Below, in pieces: positions 47,264 to 55,064 of a stretch of DNA of 64,000 nucleotides; position 1 is the first letter of the stretch; the number at the start of each line of letters is the position of its first letter. The DNA lies in assembly GCF_036231965.1 (NCBI RefSeq), contig NZ_CP109499.1, positions 2,418,001-2,482,000 of the forward strand. The letters run 5' to 3'. Position numbers and translations under genes: made by a program. Source of the DNA: Streptomyces sp. NBC_01428 (GTDB taxonomy: Bacteria; Actinomycetota; Actinomycetes; Streptomycetales; Streptomycetaceae). Below the pieces are notes generated by a model that did not search any database, was not told the DNA's origin, and saw only the letters and a program-made list of their open reading frames with translations.

Positions 47264-48127
47264 ATGGACGAGGCACGGGCGCGGGACGTACTGGCCGCGG
47301 CGGACGTACTGCCGGGGCCGGCGCGGGACGCGACGCTCCTCGCGCTCGGCGAGAACGCGGTGTTCGCCGCGGGCGACCTGGTCGTGAAGGTCGGCCGGGA
47401 CGCCGAACTCCTCGACCGCGCACGGTGGGAACTGGACATCGCCGGCTGGCTCGCCGCGTCGGAGGTTCCCGCCGTGCGGGCCGCCGAGCCGGCGCCGCTG
47501 CTGGTCGACGGGCATCCGGTGACGGTGTGGCACCGGCTGCCCGATGCCGTACGCCCCGCCGAGCCCCGCGATCTGGCCGAGCTGCTGCGGATCGTGCACG
47601 CGCTGCCCTCTCCCGGCTTCGCCCTGCCGCCCCGCGAACTCCTCGGCGGTGTGGAGCGCTGGCTGCGCCTGGCGGGCGACGCGATCGATCCCGCCGACGC
47701 CGCGTACCTGCGGGAACGACGCGACGGTTTCGCCTCGGCCGCCGCCGCGCTCACCCCGCATCTGCCGCCGGGCCCGATCCACGGCGACGCGCTGCCCCGC
47801 AACGTCCATGTCGGCCCGGACGGACCGGTGCTGGTCGACCTGGAGACCTTCTCGGCGGATCTGCGCGAGCACGACCTCGTGGTCATGGCGCTCTCCCGCG
47901 ACCGCTACGGACTTCCGGCCGAGGCGTACGACGCGTTCACCGGGGCCTACGGCTGGGACGTCCGGGCGTGGGAGGGCTGCTCGGTGCTGCGGGGTGCCCG
48001 GGAGACCGCCAGTTGCGCCTGGGTCGCCCAGCACGCGCCGGCCAATCCCAAGGCGCGGGCCGAGTTCGCACGCCGGGTCGCTTCGCTGCGGGACGGGGAC
48101 GAGACCGTGCGCTGGTATCCCTTCTGA
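47264..48127 (+). CDS. Aminoglycoside phosphotransferase-family protein
   Basis: A 287-residue APH-fold kinase-like protein. The catalytic loop is PIHGDALPRNVHVGPDG (His-Gly-Asp and Asn) and the metal-binding Asp is in VLVDLETFS. N-terminal lobe: ALGENAVFAAGDLVVKVGRD with the ATP-binding Lys. Such proteins phosphorylate aminoglycosides, macrolides or cell metabolites; the substrate is open. GGAGG lies 7 bases before the ATG. Divergent from the sugar importer operon. Confidence 0.88.
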   Translation: MDEARARDVLAAADVLPGPARDATLLALGENAVFAAGDLVVKVGRDAELLDRARWELDIAGWLAASEVPAVRAAEPAPLLVDGHPVTVWHRLPDAVRPAEPRDLAELLRIVHALPSPGFALPPRELLGGVERWLRLAGDAIDPADAAYLRERRDGFASAAAALTPHLPPGPIHGDALPRNVHVGPDGPVLVDLETFSADLREHDLVVMALSRDRYGLPAEAYDAFTGAYGWDVRAWEGCSVLRGARETASCAWVAQHAPANPKARAEFARRVASLRDGDETVRWYPF

Positions 48128-48191
48128 CCCGCGGGCCGGAGCCCTTGAGGGGCGGAGCGGAGCAGAGCGCAGGACGGCGGGGCGGGCCGGC

Positions 48192-48914
48192 TCAGACGCG
48201 TTCGCCGGCCAGGTCGCGCAGGGGCCAGGTGCCGTCCACCACGGCGTCTGCCTCGCCCTTGCGGCGCAGGAAGCTCTGGAAGTCGGCCGCCCACGCCGCA
48301 TACCAGTCGATCTGGCTGCGGTGCAGTTCGGCGGGGCCGAGGCTCGCCACCTTGGGGTGGCGGTCGGCTATCGCACAGGCGAGCCGGGCGGCGGCGAGTG
48401 CGTCGGCCGAGGCGTCGTGCGCGGTGTCCAGGGCCACGCCGTACTCGGTGCAGACGGCTTCCAGGTTGCGCTTGCCCCGGCGGTAGCGGTCGACGGAGCG
48501 GTCGATCGTGTACGGGTCGATGACCGGCGCCGGGTCGCTGCCACCGAGCCGGTCGCGCAGCGACGGCAGCCCGTGGCGCCGCAGTTCGGCGGAGAGCAGC
48601 GTGAGGTCGAAGGCGGCGTTGTACGCGACGACGGGGACGCCCGTCTTCCAGTAGCCGGTGAGGACGTCGGCGAGCGCTTCGGCGACCTCGTCGGCGGGGC
48701 GGCCCTCCGCGGCCGCCCGCTCGTTCGTGATCCCGTGCACGGCCACCGCGTCGGCCGGGATCTCCACGCCCGGATCGGCCAGCCACTCGCGGCGCCCTCT
48801 CGGCTCGCCGTCCCTGACCTCGATCACGGCACCCGTGACGATGCGCGCCTCCTGCGGATCGGTCCCGGTCGTCTCCAGGTCGAAGCCGATCAGCAGCTCC
48901 CGGTGCCAGCCCAT
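48192..48914 (-). CDS. DnaQ-type 3'-5' exonuclease
   Basis: A 240-residue DEDD exonuclease. Exo I is IGFDLETTGTDP, Exo II is YNAAFDLTLLSAEL, and Exo III is TAHDASADALAAARLACAI, with the His of the DEDDh form. It degrades single-stranded or mismatched 3' ends, possibly as a proofreading or repair exonuclease apart from the polymerase III epsilon subunit. The ATG at 48914 follows a G-rich ribosome binding site and gives MGWHRELLIGFDLETTG; the frame extends upstream without support. Confidence 0.9.
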   Translation of the reverse strand: MGWHRELLIGFDLETTGTDPQEARIVTGAVIEVRDGEPRGRREWLADPGVEIPADAVAVHGITNERAAAEGRPADEVAEALADVLTGYWKTGVPVVAYNAAFDLTLLSAELRRHGLPSLRDRLGGSDPAPVIDPYTIDRSVDRYRRGKRNLEAVCTEYGVALDTAHDASADALAAARLACAIADRHPKVASLGPAELHRSQIDWYAAWAADFQSFLRRKGEADAVVDGTWPLRDLAGERV

Positions 48915-49047
48915 GGATGGCCCCCCTTCTTCGTGGTGCTTTCCCCCAGTGGTCTCCACGATCGCACGGGCCACTGACAATCCGTGGACCGCGTTCCGGT
49001 CGCCGACGGACGGGTGCGCGCGGGACGGGTGCGCCGGGTGTGCCGTT

Positions 49048-50337
49048 TCAGGACACGGGCCGTGAATCCGCCCAAGCCACCTCGAACTCCTCGCGATAGG
49101 TCGGGAAAAGACCCTCTTCGCCCTTGTCGTCCGGTTTGACCGTACGGCTGCCGCCTCTCAGCACGAGCACCGGCGCCTCCATGCCGCGCGTGCGGCGCAG
49201 GTACGACTGCACGACCGCGATGCCGTCCGAGCCGTCCCCGTCCACCAGGTAGGCGGTGAAGCGGGGGGTCTCGTCGAAGACCTGGATCTCGAAGGCGTCC
49301 GGGTCCCGCAGCTTGGACCGCACCCGCCGCATGTGCAGGATGTTCATCTCGACGGCGCGGCTCAACTCGCCACGTTTGATGCCGAGTTCACGCTCGCGCC
49401 GTTTGACGGCGCTGGAGGCGGGGTTCAGGAACAGCAGCCGGACCCGGCAGCCGGACTCGGCGAGGCGGACGAGCCGGCGTCCGGAGAAGTTCTGCACCAG
49501 CAGGTTGAGGCCGATGCCGATCGCGTCGAGCCGGCGGGCGTCCCCGAAGAGGTCCTCGGCGGGGAACTGGCGCAGCAGCCGCACGCGGTCGGAGTGCACC
49601 CCGACGACGTCCGCGTACCGGTCGCCGACGAGCTCCTCGACGGCGTCGACGGGCAGCCGGCGCGCGGAGGGCACGTCGCTTCCGGCGCCGAGGATCTCCA
49701 GGAGCTTCCCCGCGGCCCGCTCCGCCTGGCCGAGGACCGCCTCGGACAGGGCGCGGTTGCGCGAGACGACGTTCCGGGTCACTTCCAGTTCGTCCAGGGC
49801 GAGTTCGACGTCGCGGCGCTCGTCGAAGTACGGCTCGAAGCAGGGCCAGTGCTGCACCATCAGCTCGCGCAGCTGCGGCAGGGTGAGGAAGCTCAGCACG
49901 TTGTCGTCGGCCGGATCGAGCAAGTACCCCTTGCGGCGGCTGACTTCGCGTACCGCGACCGCGCGCTGCACCCATTCCTGTCCGGCCGGTCCCGCGGCGG
50001 CGACCACCCAGTCGTCGCCGTGGACGGGTTCGTAGATGGGGCGCAGGACGGCGGCCACGACCGCGCGCAGCCGCTGTTCGACCAGGTTCAGCCAGATGTA
50101 GGCGCGGCCGGCCCGCTGCGCGCGGGTGCGCACCTCGCGCCAGGCGTCGGCCCCCCAGTCCAGTTCCGGTCCAATGGATCCCATCTCCATCGGCCGTGCC
50201 AGGGACACCGCGCCGGGTGGGACATCTGTGGAGTTCCCCTCGTGACCCTCGTCACCAGGAGGCAGCTCCAGCCCTCCCGAGCCCACCCACGCACCGCCTT
50301 CCGCTCCCCCGAGCAATCCCCAGGGGCCAGGCCCCAA
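49048..50337 (-). CDS. SAV2148-type HEPN domain protein, start uncertain
   Basis: A protein of about 429 residues matching a family conserved across Streptomyces and named for SAV2148 with a HEPN domain. Visible are a Gly/Pro-rich N-terminus, an alpha-helical region (TRAQRAGRAYIWLNLVEQRLRAVVAAVLRPIYEPVHGDDWV) and a C-terminal part (VRLLRQFPAEDLFGDARRLDAIGIGLNLLVQNFSGRRLVRLAESGCRVRLLFLNP) reminiscent of phospholipase D-like nuclease proteins. An in-frame stop lies directly upstream of the TTG at 50337, so the start must be this TTG, an internal GTG, or ATG at 50190. Function unknown; HEPN domains are often RNases. Confidence 0.75.
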   Translation of the reverse strand: MGPGPWGLLGGAEGGAWVGSGGLELPPGDEGHEGNSTDVPPGAVSLARPMEMGSIGPELDWGADAWREVRTRAQRAGRAYIWLNLVEQRLRAVVAAVLRPIYEPVHGDDWVVAAAGPAGQEWVQRAVAVREVSRRKGYLLDPADDNVLSFLTLPQLRELMVQHWPCFEPYFDERRDVELALDELEVTRNVVSRNRALSEAVLGQAERAAGKLLEILGAGSDVPSARRLPVDAVEELVGDRYADVVGVHSDRVRLLRQFPAEDLFGDARRLDAIGIGLNLLVQNFSGRRLVRLAESGCRVRLLFLNPASSAVKRRERELGIKRGELSRAVEMNILHMRRVRSKLRDPDAFEIQVFDETPRFTAYLVDGDGSDGIAVVQSYLRRTRGMEAPVLVLRGGSRTVKPDDKGEEGLFPTYREEFEVAWADSRPVS

Positions 50338-50405
50338 TCAACGATCAAGGAAGGGTACTCCGGGAGCGGTCGGCGGTGCAGCCCGATGGACAGGCTGTTT
50401 CCCAA

Positions 50406-51722
50406 CTACCGCGGTTGCGCTTGCCCGTTCTGGTCCGCCAGCTCCGGCGGAGTGAGCGGATTCATAGCGGTGACGTCGCGCGGGGCGATGGAGAAGCCCT
50501 GCCAGTGGACCGGCATGGGCTGCTGGTCCTCGTCACGGGCGATGTGGTGGAAGCCCACGTTGACCCAGACCACGGGGTGCGTGAGGGTCTGTCCGCCGAC
50601 CCACTTGTCGACGGACTTGCCGTGTCCGGCACCGCAGTTGCGCAGGTTGTCGCTGGCGAACTGCTCGCACTTGTTGTACTCGGTGAAGTAGACGTCGTGC
50701 TGGGTGAAGGTGCGGCCGAGGTACTTGGTGGTCGCGCCCGGGATCAGCTCGTAGGAGCGGGCGTGGTTGTCCTTGTTCTTGCCGGAGTTGCTGACGACCC
50801 GCCACCAGCGCGAGTTCTTGGCGTCGCCCGCCAGTTCCTTGGTGACCTTGGTGAGCGTGGTCTTCTTGCTGGGCGCCTCGGCACCGTGCGCGGGCGGACT
50901 GACCGTCGAGTCGTACTGCTCGACCTTGGCCTTGGACGAGCCGTCGAGGCCGAAGTTGAGCCGCCAGAAGACGTTGTGGCTGTGGCTGGTGGCGTAGTCC
51001 TTGGCGCCCTTGCCGAGCGGCCAGCCGCGGCCGTCGCCCGCGTCGTAGTCACCGGGCGAGAGACTGCCGGTGGCGCCGACGTTCATGTTGAGGGTGCCGT
51101 CGTCCTGGAAGCGCCACTCGGTGATGTACTCGTACCAGCCGACCTTGTTGACGGTGTAGACGAGCAGGTCCTTGCCCTGCTTCTGGAAGACCTTGTTGCC
51201 GGTGTCGGCCTGCATCCGGTAGGCGTGGCCGCGTGAACGGGTCGTGGTGCACAGGCCCTTGACGTTCGCGTGCTGCGGGTCCCAGGCCTCGGGGACCTTG
51301 ACCGTCTTGATGGTGCCGCCGGGGCACTCGGTGGGGGCCATGTCCATCAGGCCCTGGCCGAACCCCGCGCCCGTCAGGTCGCTGTACTCGACGGAGCCGT
51401 CGTCGTAGGGGACGTCGATCTGGGCGAGCTTCGCGGTGCTGAGGACCTTGATCGGGGCGGCCTCGCCGGGGGGCTGGTAGGAGATGTCCTCCAGGACCAG
51501 TCCGGCCTCGCTCTCGTAGTGCCAGCACATCCGCCAGGTGGTGCCGGTGGCGAGCTTCTGCTCGATGCGGTAGGCGGCGCTGCAGTCGGGGGCCGGAGCG
51601 GGTGCGGCCTTGGGCTGGGCGACGGCCGGTCCCGCCGCCGTCGTGGCGCCGGCGGCCAGGGCGAGCACCGAGAGGCCCGCCGCCGCCCGGCTGCGGACAC
51701 GACTGTTTCTGTTGACGCGCAT
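50406..51722 (-). CDS. Secreted copper amine oxidase catalytic-domain protein
   Basis: A 438-residue exported protein with a signal peptide (about 1-36, ending AVAQ). It carries the catalytic domain of copper amine oxidases only: the Asp-containing segment VEYSDLTGAGFGQG, the topaquinone precursor Tyr197 in GWYEY, copper ligands His247 and His249 in SHSHNVFWRLNFGLDG, and the third ligand His393 in FHHIARDEDQQPMPVHWQGF. Family enzymes oxidise primary amines to aldehydes with peroxide release. The N-terminal domains of a full-length enzyme (about 650 residues) are absent and appear to be encoded by the upstream gene. Trp replaces the near-invariant Asn before the Tyr. Confidence 0.85.
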   Translation of the reverse strand: MRVNRNSRVRSRAAAGLSVLALAAGATTAAGPAVAQPKAAPAPAPDCSAAYRIEQKLATGTTWRMCWHYESEAGLVLEDISYQPPGEAAPIKVLSTAKLAQIDVPYDDGSVEYSDLTGAGFGQGLMDMAPTECPGGTIKTVKVPEAWDPQHANVKGLCTTTRSRGHAYRMQADTGNKVFQKQGKDLLVYTVNKVGWYEYITEWRFQDDGTLNMNVGATGSLSPGDYDAGDGRGWPLGKGAKDYATSHSHNVFWRLNFGLDGSSKAKVEQYDSTVSPPAHGAEAPSKKTTLTKVTKELAGDAKNSRWWRVVSNSGKNKDNHARSYELIPGATTKYLGRTFTQHDVYFTEYNKCEQFASDNLRNCGAGHGKSVDKWVGGQTLTHPVVWVNVGFHHIARDEDQQPMPVHWQGFSIAPRDVTAMNPLTPPELADQNGQAQPR

Positions 51723-51786
51723 GAGGACGTGACTCCTTGCGGAAAGCGGTGAAGGTGGGAAGGAGGAAGGGGCGGGAAGCCGGCGC

Positions 51787-52605
51787 TCAGCCGAGCCTGC
51801 CGACCTTGCGGGCGCTCAGGTCGATCACCAGGTCACGGCTGTCGATCCAGGGCCCGTTCTTGACCTTCGGGAAGAGCCGCACGCACCGGTGCACGCCGCA
51901 GGCGTCCAGGACGGCGGGCTGCGCGCCGGGCGTGGCGCGGTAGACCATGCTGTTCAGGACGAGCTGTCCGGACGAGGTCAGTGCCTTGCCGGTCGCGTCC
52001 TTGTAGTCGGCCTTCAGACCGGCGCCGAGCGGGTCGGCGATCAGCAGGTCGGTGGCCTCGGTCATCTCGGCCCGGCTGATCGGCGGCTGCACGTCGTGCT
52101 GGACGCCCGTGTGCTCGACCTTGCCGGTGTCGAGGTTGACGGTCCGGGTGACGAGCGTGTCGTCCTTGTAGTCGTAGAACGAGACGTCGGCGCGGCGCGG
52201 CGCGTTCGGGTCGTCCAGTTCGGACGTCTCGGGTTCGGTGAGGTCGATGCCGAGGCGCTGCGGTCCGCGCGCGCCCTCGACGTTCTCGCTGGAGTCGAAG
52301 AGCTGCCGGCTGACCGCGATGCGCTCGACGCGCTTCATCTCGTCGTCGGTCAGCGGGTCACGTCCGGTGCCCTTCTCCCCCTGGGCCGGCGCCTGCTCGA
52401 CGACACCGGGCCGCACCGCGCCGTCCGGTGCCTGTCCCTGAGCCGCGAGCTGCTCGGCGGTTCCCCCGCCTCCTTTGCCCCCGCCGGTGTCGTCGGCCCC
52501 CGCCGACCCCGGAAGAGTGATGCCGATCATCACGGCCGTTCCGGCCACCGCGATGGCCGCGCCCGCCACCACCTTGCCCAGATGGCGGTGCACTGTCCTG
52601 CGCAC
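51787..52605 (-). CDS. Secreted protein resembling copper amine oxidase N-terminal domains
   Basis: A 272-residue exported protein with a signal segment (KVVAGAAIAVAGTAVMIGITLP) and a Gly-rich linker. The rest resembles domains N2 and N3 of copper amine oxidases: DPLTDDEMKRVERIAVSRQ (83-101), VSFYDYKDDTLVTRTVNLDTGKVEHTGV (141-168) and the hallmark-like DVQPPISRAEMTEATDLLIADPLG. It lies 64 bases upstream of the catalytic-domain gene in the same direction, so both could assemble outside the cell. The GTG at 52605 is chosen because GGAGTAGGGGGAAAT lies before it; an upstream GTG at 52653 is in frame. Confidence 0.7.
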   Translation of the reverse strand: MRRTVHRHLGKVVAGAAIAVAGTAVMIGITLPGSAGADDTGGGKGGGGTAEQLAAQGQAPDGAVRPGVVEQAPAQGEKGTGRDPLTDDEMKRVERIAVSRQLFDSSENVEGARGPQRLGIDLTEPETSELDDPNAPRRADVSFYDYKDDTLVTRTVNLDTGKVEHTGVQHDVQPPISRAEMTEATDLLIADPLGAGLKADYKDATGKALTSSGQLVLNSMVYRATPGAQPAVLDACGVHRCVRLFPKVKNGPWIDSRDLVIDLSARKVGRLG

Positions 52606-52659
52606 ATTTCCCCCTACTCCCCCTGCGTTTCCAGGAGTCGTTCGAAGCCCCACTGGTTC

Positions 52660-52676
52660 GGCATACGAGGTATGCC
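52660..52676. promoter_or_regulatory. 7-3-7 palindrome between the amine oxidase genes and glgX
   Basis: GGCATAC-GAG-GTATGCC is a perfect dyad in the 179-base divergent region, 55 bases upstream of the amine oxidase N-domain start and about 110 bases from the glgX start. It probably binds a dimeric regulator of the left-hand genes. The regulator is not in the window. Confidence 0.45.
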
Positions 52677-52784
52677 TGGTCGCGGGGTAAGAGGGATGTA
52701 AGTCATTGGAGGTTCCATCACTTTCGGGGAGACTCGACTCGGACTCGCCCCCAGGGGCACGGCACTACTGGAAGAGTCATATCC

Positions 52785-54893
52785 ATGCAGGTCTGGCCTG
52801 GTGAGGCATATCCACTCGGTGCCACGTACGACGGTGCCGGTACCAATTTCGCGGTCTTCTCGGAGGCCGCCGACCGTATTGAGCTGTGTCTGCTGGACGA
52901 CGACGGCTCGGAGACGGCCGTGGAACTGCGCGAGACGGACGCGTTCGTCCGGCACGCCTACCTGCCCGGCGTCATGCCCGGGCAGCGGTACGGCTTCCGG
53001 GTGCACGGGCGGTACGCGCCCGAGAGCGGCCGGCGCGCCAATTCCGCGAAGCTGCTGCTCGATCCGTACGCGAAGGCGATCTCCGGCGCCATCAAGTGGG
53101 GCGAGGAGGTGTACAGCTATCCGTTCGGGTCGCCCGACAAGCGCAACGACCTGGACTCCGCCCCCCACATGATGACGTCCGTCGTGGTGAATCCGTACTT
53201 CGACTGGGGCGACGACCGGCGCCCCCGTACGGAGTACCACCACACCGTGCTCTACGAGGCCCACGTCAAGGGCCTCACGATGCGCCATCCGGCGCTTCCC
53301 GACGAACTGCGCGGCACGTACGCGGCCCTCGCCCATCCGGCGATCATCGAACACCTGACGGAACTGGGCGTCACGGCACTGGAGCTGATGCCCGTACACC
53401 AGTTCGTGAACGACCACCGTCTGGTCGACATGGGCCTCAACAACTACTGGGGCTACAACACCATCGGCTTCTTCGCCCCGCACAACGCGTACGCCTCCTG
53501 GGGCGACCGCGGCCAGCAGGTCCTGGAGTTCAAATCGGCCGTCCGGGCCCTGCACGAGGCGAACATCGAGGTCATCCTCGACGTGGTCTACAACCACACG
53601 GCCGAGGGCAACCACCTGGGCCCCACGCTGTCCTTCCGGGGCCTCGACAACGCCTCGTACTACCGGCTGGCGGACGACCCCCGCTACTACATGGACACCA
53701 CGGGCACCGGCAACTCGCTGCTCATGCGCTCCCCGCACGTGCTCCAGCTCATCATGGACTCGCTGCGCTACTGGGTCACCGAGATGCACGTGGACGGCTT
53801 CCGCTTCGACCTGGCGGCCACCCTGGCCCGCCAGTTCCACGAGGTGGACCGGCTGTCGTCGTTCTTCGACCTCGTCCAGCAGGACCCGGTGGTCTCCCAG
53901 GTGAAACTGATCGCCGAGCCCTGGGACGTCGGCGAGGGCGGCTACCAGGTCGGCAATTTCCCGCCCCTGTGGACCGAGTGGAACGGCAAGTACCGCGACA
54001 CCGTGCGGGACATGTGGCGGGGTGAGCCGCGCACGCTCGCCGAGTTCGCCGGGCGGCTGACCGGCTCCTCCGACCTCTACCAGGACGACGGACGGCGGCC
54101 CCTCGCCTCCATCAACTTCGTCACCTGCCACGACGGCTTCACCCTGAACGACCTCGTCTCGTACAACGACAAGCACAACGACGCCAACGGGGAGGAGAAC
54201 CGCGACGGCGAGAGCCACAACCGTTCGTGGAACTGCGGCGCCGAGGGCGAGACGGACGACGAGGGCGTCCTGGCGCTGCGCGGCCGGCAGCGGCGCAACT
54301 TCATCGCCACGCTGATGCTCTCCCAGGGCGTGCCGATGCTGAGCCACGGCGACGAGTTCGCGCGCTCCCAGGGCGGCAACAACAACGCGTACTGCCAGGA
54401 CAGCGAGCTGGCCTGGGTGCCGTGGCCGGAGGAGGACTGCGAACTCCTCGACTTCACGCGCGCGATGGTGTGGCTGCGCCGCGACCACCCGGTCTTCCGG
54501 CGGCGGCGCTTCTTCCACGGACGGCCCGTCCAGGGGACCCACGACGAGCTGTCCGACATCGCGTGGTTCACCCCCGAGGGCCAGGAGATGACCGAGCACG
54601 ACTGGGGCTCCGCGACGGCCCGGGCGCTGTCGGTCTTCCTCAACGGCAACGCGATCTCCGAGCCGGGCCCGCGCGGGGAGCGCATCGCCGACGACTCCTT
54701 CCTGCTGCTGTTCAACGCCTCGCCGAAGTCCCTGGACTTCGTGGTGCCGGTCGACCACGGCCGGCAGTGGCAGGTCGTCGTCGACACCTCCCTCCCGGGG
54801 GGCATCGCCCCGGGGGCGGGCGCGAAGGTCGACGCCGGGGACCGGCTGACCCTCGTCGACCGGAGCATGACGGTGCTTCAGCGGCCCGCCTAG
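52785..54893 (+). CDS. glgX: Glycogen debranching enzyme GlgX
   Basis: A 702-residue GH13 isoamylase-type debranching enzyme: an N-terminal CBM48 domain (YPLGATYDGAGTNFAVFSEAADRIELCLLDDDG), then the barrel with ILDVVYNHTAEGNHLGPTLSFRG, nucleophile Asp in VDGFRFDLAATLAR, acid Glu in LIAEPWDVGEGGYQVGNFPP and CHDGFTLNDLVSYNDKHN. It cleaves alpha-1,6 branches, feeding linear malto-oligosaccharides to TreY. GGAAGAG lies 8 bases before the ATG. A perfect hairpin follows. Confidence 0.95.
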   Translation: MQVWPGEAYPLGATYDGAGTNFAVFSEAADRIELCLLDDDGSETAVELRETDAFVRHAYLPGVMPGQRYGFRVHGRYAPESGRRANSAKLLLDPYAKAISGAIKWGEEVYSYPFGSPDKRNDLDSAPHMMTSVVVNPYFDWGDDRRPRTEYHHTVLYEAHVKGLTMRHPALPDELRGTYAALAHPAIIEHLTELGVTALELMPVHQFVNDHRLVDMGLNNYWGYNTIGFFAPHNAYASWGDRGQQVLEFKSAVRALHEANIEVILDVVYNHTAEGNHLGPTLSFRGLDNASYYRLADDPRYYMDTTGTGNSLLMRSPHVLQLIMDSLRYWVTEMHVDGFRFDLAATLARQFHEVDRLSSFFDLVQQDPVVSQVKLIAEPWDVGEGGYQVGNFPPLWTEWNGKYRDTVRDMWRGEPRTLAEFAGRLTGSSDLYQDDGRRPLASINFVTCHDGFTLNDLVSYNDKHNDANGEENRDGESHNRSWNCGAEGETDDEGVLALRGRQRRNFIATLMLSQGVPMLSHGDEFARSQGGNNNAYCQDSELAWVPWPEEDCELLDFTRAMVWLRRDHPVFRRRRFFHGRPVQGTHDELSDIAWFTPEGQEMTEHDWGSATARALSVFLNGNAISEPGPRGERIADDSFLLLFNASPKSLDFVVPVDHGRQWQVVVDTSLPGGIAPGAGAKVDAGDRLTLVDRSMTVLQRPA

Positions 54894-54916
54894 GACCGCC
54901 CGGCCATCGGCACACG

Positions 54917-54948
54917 CGCGTGCGCCTCCCTTCCCGGAGGCGCACGCG
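54917..54948 (+). terminator. Hairpin terminator after glgX
   Basis: Perfect 13-bp arms (54917-54929 and 54936-54948), loop of 6 bases, starting 24 bases after the glgX stop. Confidence 0.75.
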
Positions 54949-55064
54949 TTCGTGTGCGCGTCACCGCGCGAGGGTGGCCGCTGCGGGGCCCCCGCCGACG
55001 CCGTGCGAGCGCTGTACGGCGCCCGGGTGACAGGAAAGGCGGCGGGGCGGGTACGTAAGTCCCC

